Shown: piece after piece, positions 9,137-18,242 of the stretch
Layout of the letters: every line of letters begins with the position of its first letter
How positions within the stretch are numbered: the first letter of the stretch is position 1
DNA from: CATOSP01 sp965237775
Lineage (GTDB): Bacteria; Chloroflexota; Dehalococcoidia; Lucifugimonadales; UBA3495
Length of the DNA stretch: 64,000 bases
Direction of reading: 5' to 3'
NCBI GenBank assembly: GCA_965237775.1
Contig: OZ250155.1
Location: forward strand, 2,480,001-2,544,000
Position numbers and translations under genes: made by a program
Notes under the pieces: model-generated
The model's database searches: none
Told to the model about the DNA's origin: nothing
The model's input: the letters and a program-made list of their open reading frames with translations, nothing else

Positions 9137-9145
9137 TGCTATAAT
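9137..9145 (+). promoter_or_regulatory. Extended -10 promoter
   Basis: The sequence TGCTATAAT is a perfect extended -10 (TGn plus TATAAT). It lies about 90 bp before the GTG start at 9238, which has a strong taggaggagag ribosome site. No good -35 is seen, as is common for extended -10 promoters. It lies just outside the right end of the IS66 element. Confidence 0.55.
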
Positions 9146-9237
9146 TTCGCTGGCGGTTGGATGGGCTGGGTTTATAGGCGCGGGGCCAGACTACCTGACC
9201 CACGCGGGATCTTTAATAAATACTTAGGAGGAGAGCC

Positions 9238-10107
9238 GTGGACAAGGGAAACACTGTCGTAGACGCCGGCCTGGTCGACATTGCGATGAGCTACCGCAAA
9301 GAGCTCATGCCAGACCAGGGCCTTTGCATTCAAGTCTACTCGGAGATAGAGGGCAAGGACACAGAGATTCTTCGTTTCGACTGTTTCGATCAAGACCCCC
9401 ACTACCACTATGGACCGGAGAACCATAACATCCGACTGCACCTGGACAAGACAACCGCTGGTAACCCTGTCGGCTGGACCATGGACAACATTCGCAACAA
9501 GCTGCCTATAATGGTCCGCAGGTCTGGGTACGATTCCCTGGCCGACAGCCTGGAAGCCCACCCTGTCAGCGACGCCGCGTTGGACGAGGCCGAGTCCAAG
9601 GCCCGAGACCTGTCCCGCAACGAGCGCCGCACCGTCCACCACATGATGCCCGAGATGCTGGACGGCGACTGCGTCGAGGTCGGCAACCTCCGCTTTGGCC
9701 TAGAGTATCGCCACCTGGCCAACGACGAAGGAATGGCTATCCATGTGCTGTCCGACGTCGCAGGCCTAGAAGTGGAACTGTTGGCCTTCGACTGCTTCGA
9801 GAAGGGCCCCCATTACCACTACGGGCCGCGCAACCAAGACGTTCGGATCTATTGGGACGTCACCACCTCCGGAGAGACCCTCCGCTGGACCCTGGACCAG
9901 TTCAAGGCCGGAAACATCCGCAGCATGATCGAGCGCGCCGGCTATCCGTCCATCGCCGCCTCGGTGGACGAACAGTTGCTCCAGGAGAAGTTGCCCGGTA
10001 TCGAGAAGAGGTCCCTCGACCTGGTCGCCATCAACAAGGGCAGCGACCCCAAGGCCGAACTGATGAAGGAGATCGAATCCCTCCGCGAGAAGGTAGCCGC
10101 TCTCTAA
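9238..10107 (+). CDS. Internally duplicated HYHYGP-motif protein of unknown function
   Basis: I do not recognise this 289-residue, apparently cytoplasmic protein. It consists of two homologous halves. Repeat 1 (about residues 11-101) and repeat 2 (about 146-250) share the order: a strand with an Asp/Asn turn (PDQGLCIQVYSEI; NDEGMAIHVLSDV), then FDCF, PHYHYGP, a DVT/DKTT-x-G turn, a Trp-Thr-x-D helix and an RxGY motif. The His-Tyr-His-Tyr clusters and the Cys in FDCF could bind metal, but that is a guess. The C-terminal 35 residues look helical. There is no signal peptide or membrane segment. The GTG start is fixed by the GGAGGAG site. It has its own extended -10 promoter and a strong terminator, so it is monocistronic. 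Confidence 0.8.
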   Translation: MDKGNTVVDAGLVDIAMSYRKELMPDQGLCIQVYSEIEGKDTEILRFDCFDQDPHYHYGPENHNIRLHLDKTTAGNPVGWTMDNIRNKLPIMVRRSGYDSLADSLEAHPVSDAALDEAESKARDLSRNERRTVHHMMPEMLDGDCVEVGNLRFGLEYRHLANDEGMAIHVLSDVAGLEVELLAFDCFEKGPHYHYGPRNQDVRIYWDVTTSGETLRWTLDQFKAGNIRSMIERAGYPSIAASVDEQLLQEKLPGIEKRSLDLVAINKGSDPKAELMKEIESLREKVAAL

Positions 10108-10171
10108 CATCTGCAATAGCAAGTTGGATGGCCCCCACGCGGCCCTCCGCTTGGCAATACCCTGGAACCCA

Positions 10172-10200
10172 ACGGCCCCGATCTCTCGGGGCCGTTTTCT
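10172..10200 (+). terminator. Rho-independent terminator
   Basis: A perfect 10-bp stem, acggccccga / tcggggccgt, with loop tctc is followed by tttct. It lies 65 nt after the stop of the HYHYGP-motif gene and should end its transcript. Confidence 0.88.
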
Positions 10201-10500
10201 ATCTGTCCCCTCCCGCGGGCTCCGGAACGCTCATTATGTCAATGCCTCCGACCCCTGCACCACAGTATCTCCATTGTTAGGGCCGTCGTCTATCAGCGTA
10301 TCTCCAACGTCCACTAAAGTAGCATCCAATGCACTACGCGGACAACCGACAGACTCGATCCCCCTACATCATCGTGTAACCGCCGCTGACGCTTAGGGTC
10401 TGCCCGGTAATGAAACTGGCCGCGTCCGAAGCTAGGAACACGACCGCATTCGCCACCTCCCGCGCCGTAGCCAGCCTGCGCAAGGGATATGCCCTCTTAG

Positions 10501-11956
10501 CTGGACTTTGTACAAAAGCTAGACAAGATAAAAGAACAGGGTAAGCTAACTTGGTCTACTCCTTATGAAAGGACAAGTTATGCTCACCCTGCCGAATACC
10601 ATTATATCTCTACTCACACCCTTTTCGACGCTGTTCCATCGCAGAACCTGGTTGAAATCCCAACTGCTGCTGGTTGGCGCCATCCTAGCCCCTGGCAAGC
10701 GAACCGTGACATCGGCGTTGCGAGTGATGGGACTGGAGGATGACCGGAACTTTGCAAGGTACCATCATGTACTCAGCCGGGCGGTGTGGCAGCCTCTGCA
10801 ATTGGGCCGGACCCTGCTGTGGCTCTTGCTCCAACACTTGGACCAAGGGGATGGCCCCTTAGTGTTCGGCATCGATGAGACTCTGGAGCGGCGGCGGGGC
10901 GGGCGTATCAAGGCAAAAGGAATTTATCGCGACGGAGTGCGCTCCAGCGGTAGCCATTTCGTGAAAGCCAGCGGTCTGCGCTGGATAAGCTTGATGTGGC
11001 TGACCACGATACCCTGGGCCCGCCGGACTTGGGCGTTGCCTTTTCTGACGGTTCTGGCGCCCTCGGAACGATACTACCGGAAAAGGGGGCGCACTCCCAA
11101 GAAGCTCACCGACTGGGCTCGCCAGATCATCCTCCAACTGCGCCGGTGGCTGCCCCACCGGCCCCTGGTGCTGGTGGCTGACAGCAGCTACGCCGTCTTG
11201 GACTTGCTCCACTTCTGCCAAGCCCTGGCTCAACCCGTTACCTTAATCACCAGGTTGCGGCTGGATGCCGCGCTCTATGAGCCGGCGCCGCCTCGCCAGC
11301 CCGGTCAGAACGGCCGCCCCAGGGTCAAGGGTAAACGGTTGCCCACGCTGAAGGAACTCCTTGACTCTCCGGATACGTGCTGGGCCGAGGCCTCGCCAGC
11401 TTGGTATGACGGTACCGTCCGTACCGTGGAAGTCGCTTCCCAAACCGCCCTCTGGTACCACTCGGGCAAGCATCCAGTGCCTATTCGATGGGTCCTGATT
11501 CGAGACCCCTTGGGGCAATTCCGTCCCCAAGCGTTGCTGTCCACCGACCTCGCGGCCACCCCGGTCCAGATCGTGGAGTGGTTCGTGTTGCGCTGGCAAT
11601 TGGAGGTGACATTCCAAGAAGTACGCGCTCATTTGGGAGTGGAGACGCAGCGTCAGTGGTCTGATCGGGCCATCGCCCGTACAACACCGGCGCTTTTTGG
11701 ACTCTTCTCCTGGGTGTCTCTGGCAGGACACCTGTCTCAGAAAGAACGCCCGGCCATTCCCCGGACGGCAGCTTAGTATGCCAAGCCGCTCCCCACCTTT
11801 GCCGATGCCATCGCCTTGGTCCGAAGGGACCTGTGGCAGGCCTCCGGAAGTTTTTCCATGTCGGATCGCGAACCTGATATCACAAAAGTCCCCACGCCAT
11901 TGTTCAACCGCCTTATCGGCTCGCTCGCCTACGCCGCCTGAATGTACAAAGTCCAG
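10501..11956 (+). mobile_element. IS701-like insertion sequence, about 1.46 kb
   Basis: The ends ctggactttgtaca (10501-10514) and tgtacaaagtccag (11943-11956) are exact inverted repeats. The flanks are CTTAG on both sides (10496-10500 and 11957-11961). This fits the YTAR-type target of IS701 elements, although the exact boundary is ambiguous by one base because the repeat continues as GC. The element lies between the C-terminal SDR fragment and a MITE that already carried a CTTAG duplication. Confidence 0.85.
10580..11776 (+). CDS. DDE transposase, IS701-like
   Basis: A 398-residue transposase with an IS4-superfamily DDE core. The first Asp is in LVFGIDETLERR, the second in LVLVADSSYAVLD. 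The Glu is in RWQLEVTFQEVRAHLG, which resembles the Y-2-R-3-E-6-K motif. Target choice (CTTAG) and overall layout match the IS701 family; the assignment is from motifs only. The ATG at 10580 is preferred because AAAGGA lies 6 nt upstream; ATG at 10565 is also possible. The frame is intact and probably active. Confidence 0.82.
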   Translation: MLTLPNTIISLLTPFSTLFHRRTWLKSQLLLVGAILAPGKRTVTSALRVMGLEDDRNFARYHHVLSRAVWQPLQLGRTLLWLLLQHLDQGDGPLVFGIDETLERRRGGRIKAKGIYRDGVRSSGSHFVKASGLRWISLMWLTTIPWARRTWALPFLTVLAPSERYYRKRGRTPKKLTDWARQIILQLRRWLPHRPLVLVADSSYAVLDLLHFCQALAQPVTLITRLRLDAALYEPAPPRQPGQNGRPRVKGKRLPTLKELLDSPDTCWAEASPAWYDGTVRTVEVASQTALWYHSGKHPVPIRWVLIRDPLGQFRPQALLSTDLAATPVQIVEWFVLRWQLEVTFQEVRAHLGVETQRQWSDRAIARTTPALFGLFSWVSLAGHLSQKERPAIPRTAA

Positions 11957-11961
11957 CTTAG

Positions 11962-12068
11962 AAACTATCTCAAAACCGAGTCAAGGCGATGCCTCCCCCT
12001 TTCGCAAAAGGGGGATTGAGGGGGATTTCTCTCCCTGCCCGTAGGTTGGTGGAGATTTGAGATAGTCT
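11962..12068. mobile_element. 107-bp MITE, copy 1, inside the SDR gene
   Basis: A short element with ends aaactatctcaaa and, reversed, agactatctcaaa, flanked by CTTAG at 11957-11961 and 12069-12073. The interior contains the palindrome cccctttcgcaaaaggggg. It is nearly identical to 30130-30236. It interrupts the SDR reading frame. It must have inserted before, or independently of, the IS701-like element, which used its left CTTAG. Confidence 0.85.
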
Positions 12069-12760
12069 CTTAGCCCTCTCCCGCACGTCGTCGGTGAAAA
12101 TGTCGCGCATCTGGTTCCACATGCTCTCCCCGCTGATCGACTCCCCTTCCGGCGGCGCCACCAACCCTGGGCACACCACGTTCACCCGCAGACCATACCT
12201 GACAGTCTCCCGGCCAATGGACTTGCTGAGGGCGATCACTCCAGCCTTACATGCCGAATACACCGCCTCCCTGAACTCCCCGATGCGCCCCGCGTCTGAA
12301 CTAAGACACACGATGGAACCCGACCCCCGTTCTATCATGTGGGGCGGCACGGCATCAACGCAGTTGATCGCGCACCATAGGTTTACCTGCACCTCCTTCT
12401 CCCATTCCTCCCTCGGCTTCTCCATAAATAGCCGGTCCACAGTCCAGCCGACGTCGTTCACCAACACGTTGACGCTGCCAAACTCCGCCACCGACTGCTC
12501 CACCATCGAGCCGACCAACCCGTGATCGGTGACGTCACTCTCGATCACTTTAACCCTTCCGCCCATCCCCTTGAGCTTCGACCTCCGCCGCCACCAATTC
12601 CCCGTGCTGGACCGACAGCTCGGCGATGGTCAGGTTGCACCCCTCCGCCGCGAAGGCATGCACAATAGCCCTGCCAATATTCGATCCCCCTCCAGTGACA
12701 ATCACGTTTTTCCCTTTAAGACCCAGCTCCATCGCGTTCACTGCTGTTCACTCTGCGCTA

Positions 12761-12790
12761 TTGACATTCCGAGACGCAATAGTCTAAATT
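12761..12790 (+). promoter_or_regulatory. Candidate promoter of the ABC importer
   Basis: TTGACA (12761-12766) is followed after 18 bp by TAAATT (12785-12790). It points toward the binding-protein gene at 12957, leaving a leader of about 160 nt that includes a second A/T-rich stretch (gattataaag at 12815). The divergent SDR gene starts at 12741. Confidence 0.4.
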
Positions 12791-12956
12791 GTGCCAGCGC
12801 TTTTTCGGTTCGATTATAAAGACGGAGAATTGTGATATGTGTCATACACTATATTGATGGCATTAAGATTGCTTAGTGCAGACCACCCCGAATTTTTACT
12901 ACGTTATTCGTGGCTCAACTAACCGATTTCCGTACTTCATCGTTGGAGGACTATCC

Positions 12957-14855
12957 ATGAGGTCCAGTTGGATTCAAAGGTCCTGGATATTCGCATTATT
13001 CCCTGCGTTGATCGCTCTGGCACTAATCATCGCTTGCGGAGGAACGGCCGCTCCGGAACAACAGGAGACCACCGCCGCGCCGGGACAGGCGCCCCCTGTC
13101 GAGCAAAAGGCCGAAGCTGCTCCCACCCCTCTTGCGGCAATTCCCCAGGCACGTGCCACCCTTCCACCTTCCGCGCCTCCAACCGCCGCATCAGGCCAAC
13201 AGCCACCCGCCGCACCCACTGCTGCGCCAACCGCCATCCCCACTGAGGAGCCCGTGGAGGACATCAAATACGGCGGTCACATCCCCTTTAGCGACAGTGC
13301 TGTGCCCACCAGGAGGCACATCCACGAATGGGGATACACCCACATGAAGAACGCTGGCCCCATGTTCAACGGATTGATCCAGTTTAACCCGGAAACCGAG
13401 GAGATTGGCGACCTCGCGGGAGATCTGGCCGAAAGCTGGGAACTGCTTCCAGACGGGTTGACCTATGTCTTCCGCTTGAAAGACGCCACCTGGCACGACG
13501 GCAAACCCGTGACGGCCGAAGACGTGGCCTTCAGCATGGACAGTCTTGTCTGTCCAACCTGTTTTGACATCATGAAGGAGCAGACTAGGTCTTCCACCAT
13601 CATGATCAAGACCTCCTACAGCCCCGGCAATTCCAGGGCCGTCGACGAGAAGACCGTTGAAGTCACCTTGAATTTCCCCGCGCCGGGTTTCCTGCCCAAA
13701 ATGGCCATCGCCACCCTGGTCGTACAGCCCAGACACTCGGTGCTGGACGAGGGAAAGCTGCAGACCGTGTACATGTCCGAGGACTTAAACGGGTCCGGAC
13801 CCTTCAAACACCTCGGCTACACCAAAGACGTCAAGAACGAGTATGAGAAGTGGGACGGATACTGGAAAGAGGGTTACCCCCGGATCGACGGAATGACCCA
13901 TTTCATCATCAAGGACCCCACCTCCACTATCGCGGCCTACAAGTCGGGCCAGGTGCTGCGGCCTATCGCAATTTCGGGTCTGACTCCCCTCCAAATGCTG
14001 GAGCTACAGAAGGACCTGGAGCAGACTCATACCACGTACTGGGCCGGGCCTACGGGCCTGCGTGGCCTGGTGCTCAACACCACCAAGGCTCCCTTCAACG
14101 ACAAACGCGTCAGGCACGCCATCAGCCTCGCTATCAACCGGCAATCCATTATTCAGACCATGAGCGGTGGAATGGAGATGTTAGGCACACCCCTTCCTCC
14201 GGGGTTATGGTTTAGCTACACCGAGGAAGAAGCCGCCCAATTCCCTGGCTTCCGCGAACTCAACGGGGAGAAGCACCCCGAAGACATCGCCGAGGCCAAG
14301 AGGCTGATGGAGGCTGCGGGGTACCCTGACGGCTTCGACGTCGAGTTGGCAACCAGAAGCAGCGCCGGCGGGTCCTATGCCGACATCGTGGCCCTGGTTG
14401 CGGAACAGCTCAAGAAACACTTGAACATCAACGCCACCCTCAAGTTGTATGACAGCGCGGCCGGATACGCGCAATACGACCTGGGTAACTTCCAGTTCTT
14501 CGCCCAGGGCTCGTCATTCAATCTGGCGGACCCAGACGGCGTAATGCGGCGATATCATGAAAAGACCACCTTTGCCAGGTGGGCCGGTGGAGGTGCAGTG
14601 GGCCAAGGATGGGTCCCCGAAGGCGTACAGGAGCTCCATTTGCAGCAGACCGCGGAGTTGGACGAAGAGAAACGGAAGGAGTTGATCCTCAAGATCAATG
14701 ACATCTTCGTGAACGAGGACAATGGCTACGTCGGCCTCTATTGGTCGGTCCGTGCCATGCCCATCGACAACCGTATTCAGGGCTTTCACATGGAACCCAC
14801 CATTTACGGCGACCTCAAACACGAGCATATCTGGTGCGACCCGGCCTGCAACTAG
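12957..14855 (+). CDS. ABC transporter substrate-binding lipoprotein, peptide/nickel type (family 5)
   Basis: Extracytoplasmic binding protein of a peptide-type importer. The 632-residue product starts with a basic signal peptide ending in the lipobox IIAC. A 75-residue Ala/Pro/Thr/Gln-rich linker follows, then the mature domain with GLIQFNPETEEIGDLAGDLAESWE and LTYVFRLKDATWHDGKPVTAEDVAFS, the signature of this family. The later part has NDKRVRHAISLAINRQSI. The ATG is fixed by GGAGG 7 nt upstream. Two permease genes follow, but no ATPase genes. The ligand cannot be told from sequence; family members take up peptides, opines, nickel complexes or sugars. Confidence 0.92.
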   Translation: MRSSWIQRSWIFALFPALIALALIIACGGTAAPEQQETTAAPGQAPPVEQKAEAAPTPLAAIPQARATLPPSAPPTAASGQQPPAAPTAAPTAIPTEEPVEDIKYGGHIPFSDSAVPTRRHIHEWGYTHMKNAGPMFNGLIQFNPETEEIGDLAGDLAESWELLPDGLTYVFRLKDATWHDGKPVTAEDVAFSMDSLVCPTCFDIMKEQTRSSTIMIKTSYSPGNSRAVDEKTVEVTLNFPAPGFLPKMAIATLVVQPRHSVLDEGKLQTVYMSEDLNGSGPFKHLGYTKDVKNEYEKWDGYWKEGYPRIDGMTHFIIKDPTSTIAAYKSGQVLRPIAISGLTPLQMLELQKDLEQTHTTYWAGPTGLRGLVLNTTKAPFNDKRVRHAISLAINRQSIIQTMSGGMEMLGTPLPPGLWFSYTEEEAAQFPGFRELNGEKHPEDIAEAKRLMEAAGYPDGFDVELATRSSAGGSYADIVALVAEQLKKHLNINATLKLYDSAAGYAQYDLGNFQFFAQGSSFNLADPDGVMRRYHEKTTFARWAGGGAVGQGWVPEGVQELHLQQTAELDEEKRKELILKINDIFVNEDNGYVGLYWSVRAMPIDNRIQGFHMEPTIYGDLKHEHIWCDPACN

Positions 14856-14973
14856 AGGTGGGCGGGACTAACTTGCACGATTGGCCAGGCCTCCTCCGCG
14901 GGGCCTGGCCTCATTGGAACTCCCGAAGCACAGCAACCTTGGGTAATTTCTTCACCACAGTTTAGGCGGAGAG

Positions 14974-15939
14974 ATGCGCGCTTATTTGACCAAACGGGTC
15001 CTCCTGTTTTTCCCCACTCTGCTCCTGGTAACACTCGCGGTGTTCATGATCCTGCGCGTCGTGCCAGGTGACCCTGCCGTCCTGCTCCTCGCCGGGACAG
15101 GCGAGGACGCAGAGGAGCAATATACTCAGGAACAGCTCGACGCGATGCGGGCCAAGCTTGGCACTGACCGGCCCATTTACGTCCAGTACGCGGACTGGAT
15201 GTGGAAAATGCTTCGATTGGACTTCGGAGAGTCCTACTTCTTCAGGACCCCGGTCTACGACGATATCGCGGAGCGGTTGCCCGTCACTATAGAGTTGGGG
15301 CTAATGTCGGTATTACTGGCAAGCGTCGTCGCAGTCCCCCTCGGCGTCTACTCCGCAATCAAGCAAGACACGGTCGGGGACTACATCACCAGGGTCATCA
15401 CCATCACGGGGATCGCATTGCCCAACTTCTGGGTCGCGATCATGATCATCTTCTTCTTGGTGCTGTCTTTCGGTTACTTCCCCCCGTTGGGTTACGAGAG
15501 CGTGTGGGACAAACCGTGGAATAACCTTCAACAAATGATCTTCCCCGCCATCGCCCTGGGCACCTCCAACATGGCGTTCCTTGCCAGGATCACTCGCTCC
15601 GCCATGTTGGAAGTGCTACACGACGACTATATCAGGACAGCCAGGGCCAAGGGACTCTCGGAACGGGTGGTCATCTTCCGGCATGCCCTGAAGAATGCCT
15701 TGCTACCCGTCGTTACGGTTTTCGGTTACGAGTTTGGAAGGCTACTTTCCGGCACCGTTATCATCGAAGTCATATTCCTGGTCCCCGGAATGGGCCGCCT
15801 GCTGGTCACCAGCATATTCAATCGGGACTTCCCCATGATCCAGGCGGTAGTCCTGCTTATCGCGGTCATCGTACTGATACTCAACGTACTGATGGACTTG
15901 CTATACGCCTTGCTCAATCCCAGAATCCGCTACGCATAA
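14974..15939 (+). CDS. ABC transporter permease, DppB type
   Basis: Inner-membrane permease of the same importer. The 321-residue protein has an N-terminal membrane helix (VLLFFPTLLLVTLAVFMILR) followed by the GDPA segment. The central core has about five more hydrophobic helices. The ATPase-contact loop is RTARAKGLSERVVIFRHALK, and it ends with the typical DLLYALLNPRIRYA. The ATG has GGCGGAGAG just upstream. The gene lies 118 nt after the binding protein and 27 nt before the second permease. Confidence 0.93.
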   Translation: MRAYLTKRVLLFFPTLLLVTLAVFMILRVVPGDPAVLLLAGTGEDAEEQYTQEQLDAMRAKLGTDRPIYVQYADWMWKMLRLDFGESYFFRTPVYDDIAERLPVTIELGLMSVLLASVVAVPLGVYSAIKQDTVGDYITRVITITGIALPNFWVAIMIIFFLVLSFGYFPPLGYESVWDKPWNNLQQMIFPAIALGTSNMAFLARITRSAMLEVLHDDYIRTARAKGLSERVVIFRHALKNALLPVVTVFGYEFGRLLSGTVIIEVIFLVPGMGRLLVTSIFNRDFPMIQAVVLLIAVIVLILNVLMDLLYALLNPRIRYA

Positions 15940-15966
15940 CCTGCATCGAGACCAATATGGAGAGAG

Positions 15967-16884
15967 ATGAGCGTAGATAGAGCCGCCGAAGCCCGACCTC
16001 CGGCGCCAACGTTAGGGGCCCTGCGCCCCAAGCGGACCCTGAGCCAAAATGTGGTCTTTTTCATCACCCACAAGCCTCTGGGCGCGTTCGGAGCGGCGGT
16101 GTCGATCTTGCTCGTCCTCGTCGCCTTGCTCGCCCCCCTGATCAGGACCCATGACCCCTACGAGAGCAGCGTAGCCCAGCAATTTGCCCCGCCGGGCGCT
16201 GAGCGGTGGCTTGGGGGGGACCGCCTCGGACGGGACATGTACAGCAGACTGATTTACGGGGCGAGAATATCCTTGTACGTGGGCATCCTCAGTTCCGTGG
16301 TCGGTTCTACCATCGGCATGGTCACTGGAGTGGCCAGCGTACACTTCGGAGGCAGGGTCGATCTGATCGTCCAGCGGATCATCGACGCTATGATGGCGTT
16401 CCCTGGACTCATACTTATCCTCGCCATCATGGCCGCCCTGGGAGCATCCCTGAACAACGTCGTTCTCGCCTTGAGTATCGCCTATATACCCAGTACCGCC
16501 CGGATACTCCGTTCCCAAGCCCTCGCTATAAAGGAGATGGATTACGTCTTGGCGGCCAGCGCGGTCGGGGCGGGAAACTGGCGGATCATCATGCGCCACA
16601 TCATCCCCAACTGCTTCGCGCTTTATATCGTCATCGTCACCCTGCACCTGGGAGGAGCAATCATCGCCGAGGCGGGCCTGAGCTTCCTGGGCGTGGGAAC
16701 TCCGCCCAACGTGCCGTCTTGGGGTGGGATGCTAAACGGGGCCGCAGCTAACGTGACAGTAGCCTGGTGGGTAGCCATCTTCCCAGGCGCCGCCATCTTC
16801 ATAGTGGTGTTTGCTTGGAACGTTCTGGGCGACGCCCTGAGAGACGTCCTAGACCCCAGACTGAGAGGGACCAACGCCGCCTAA
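15967..16884 (+). CDS. ABC transporter permease, DppC type
   Basis: Second permease, 305 residues. It has the N-terminal OppC-type helix (GAFGAAVSILLVLVALLAPLI) with HDPYESS and LGGDRLGRDMYSRLIYGARISL, hallmarks of the DppC group. The ATPase-contact loop is DYVLAASAVGAGNWRIIMRHI, and the end is GDALRDVLDPRLRGT. It starts 27 nt after the DppB-type gene with GGAGAG before the ATG. The ATPase genes normally following are absent; the next 480 bp are non-coding, so the importer must use ATPases encoded elsewhere. Confidence 0.93.
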   Translation: MSVDRAAEARPPAPTLGALRPKRTLSQNVVFFITHKPLGAFGAAVSILLVLVALLAPLIRTHDPYESSVAQQFAPPGAERWLGGDRLGRDMYSRLIYGARISLYVGILSSVVGSTIGMVTGVASVHFGGRVDLIVQRIIDAMMAFPGLILILAIMAALGASLNNVVLALSIAYIPSTARILRSQALAIKEMDYVLAASAVGAGNWRIIMRHIIPNCFALYIVIVTLHLGGAIIAEAGLSFLGVGTPPNVPSWGGMLNGAAANVTVAWWVAIFPGAAIFIVVFAWNVLGDALRDVLDPRLRGTNAA

Positions 16885-17366
16885 GTTAGGCGGGGCCAAA
16901 AGGGTGGAACGGGGACTTGCCATCTAGGGATACGCGAACCGGAGTCCACCCCTGTGGCAGGGCCTTTTAATTGCAAATACCGCCAATCAATACCGCACCG
17001 GTCAAGCACATAACCCCTCTCCCGGAAAAGGGCCGCCCGGCGGAATTTCAGATAACCCCCTTCGGGAAAGGGACCTCATATAGCCCCCCTTTCGGAAAAG
17101 GGGGGTTGGGGGGATTTCCCCGGTGCCCCGCAGGACCGCCGAAATCTCCGAAGCCATTGCGCGCCTGGAACGACACTCGTCCTTGCGACTAGTGAAAAAT
17201 GGTCAGGCTCCGTCTAGACTAAACTAAAGCCAAGGTGAAATGTACATATCGCTGACCGCACTGTCGGTGGCCACCCTTTTGGGGCTTAAGGGTGATATGA
17301 GGTGCCGTGGAGTCCTCTCGGTCGTCTTCAAGACACCCGAAATGCACATCCCACCTTGGTATTGGT
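16885..17366. repeat. Gene-free stretch with a dispersed palindrome
   Basis: No gene is supported. A copy of the dispersed sequence cccctttcggaaaagggg followed by a gggggattt tail lies at about 17085-17121, here with gg in place of the usual gc. A shorter degenerate unit (cccggaaaagggccgcccgg) lies just before it at about 17021. The rest shows no recognisable signal. Confidence 0.55.
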
Positions 17367-18116
17367 TTAGGACCCGGACCCAGGCAACCGGTCATCCGGC
17401 GCCTCCACCGGCGGAATACCCCCAAATCTCAGCCGCAACAGGCCCCTGATATCCTCCGCCGCTGTGCTGACCACGTTTACCGTGCTAGTAGGATCGTCGT
17501 CCCATTTCACCGGGATTGACCTGATACGGTAGCCTCGCTTCGCGGCGATCAACAATAGCTCTGTATCGAAGAACCAATTATCGTTCTTGACCTGCGGCAC
17601 GATGGCCTGGGCCGCCTGCCGGGTCAAGGCCTTGAAACCGCACTGGGCATCGGGGAATCCGGCGAAGAACATCGACCTGACCATCAGATTGTAACTGCGG
17701 GAAACCACTTCCCGCTTTAGGGACCTGGTTACCCTTGACTCCTTGCTCAAACGGCTCCCAACCGCGATATGGTCCCCTGTCTCCAGGGCCCGGACGAGCT
17801 GGGGAAAATAGGCCAGGTCGGTGGACAGGTCAACGTCCATGTAACTCAGGATATCTGCCGTGCTGTCCATCCAGGCCGTCCGCAGCGCCCGCCCCCGGCC
17901 CTTCTGCGGCAGATGCAAGTAACTGACCCCGCCGTATCTATCACACAGCATCTCGGACACGGACCGCGTGTCATCGGTGGACGCGTTGTCCGCAATGACA
18001 ACCCGCCACGGATTGGGCAAATTGTCCTTGAGGAAGTCGGTCAATATGAGGATGGAACGGGGCAGCGCCTTTTCTTCGTTGTACACCGGAATAACCAGGT
18101 CAACTGTGGCGGCCAT
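17367..18116 (-). CDS. Family 2 glycosyltransferase (dolichyl/polyprenyl-phosphate sugar synthase-like)
   Basis: Transfers a sugar from a nucleotide donor, probably onto a lipid phosphate. In the 249-residue protein, VDLVIPVYNEEKALPRSI and VVIADNASTDDT form the nucleotide-binding fold, and YMDVDLSTD carries the DxD metal motif. GFPDAQCGFKALTR and WFFDTELLLIA are characteristic of the DPM/ALG5-like group. There are no membrane helices, so it is soluble or peripheral. The ATG at 18116 is preferred (GGAG upstream); a TTG lies 12 nt earlier. It follows purH on the same strand after 126 nt, which does not imply a shared role. Confidence 0.88.
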   Translation of the reverse strand: MAATVDLVIPVYNEEKALPRSILILTDFLKDNLPNPWRVVIADNASTDDTRSVSEMLCDRYGGVSYLHLPQKGRGRALRTAWMDSTADILSYMDVDLSTDLAYFPQLVRALETGDHIAVGSRLSKESRVTRSLKREVVSRSYNLMVRSMFFAGFPDAQCGFKALTRQAAQAIVPQVKNDNWFFDTELLLIAAKRGYRIRSIPVKWDDDPTSTVNVVSTAAEDIRGLLRLRFGGIPPVEAPDDRLPGSGS

Positions 18117-18242
18117 CCCTAGCTCCAAGCCCGATGGGCCGTAAGTTCAAAGGACAGCCGGTAATCGCGCCGTCTGGGACTCAACCCCTTCATCATCTCT
18201 ACGTCCTCCACTTCACCCCGGGATTGACCGGCTTACGCTATA

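Larger units (their letters stand above)
10364..12741 (-). pseudogene. SDR-family oxidoreductase split by two mobile elements and a frameshift
   Basis: The N-terminal part (12741 to about 12570) has the NAD(P) motif VIVTGGGSNIGRAI. After a one-base frameshift at about 12570 it continues with VLVNDVGW, the SIVCLSSDAG strand and the catalytic YSACK up to TDDVRERAKR. There the frame enters a 107-bp MITE and then a 1.46-kb IS701-like element. The C-terminal part resumes at 10500 with AYPLRRLATAREVANAVVFL and the SDR ending ITGQTLSVSGGYTMM, stop at 10364-10366. Removing both insertions and one CTTAG copy each rejoins AKR-AYPLRR in frame. The intact gene would have encoded about 260 residues. A functional product is very unlikely. 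Confidence 0.9.
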
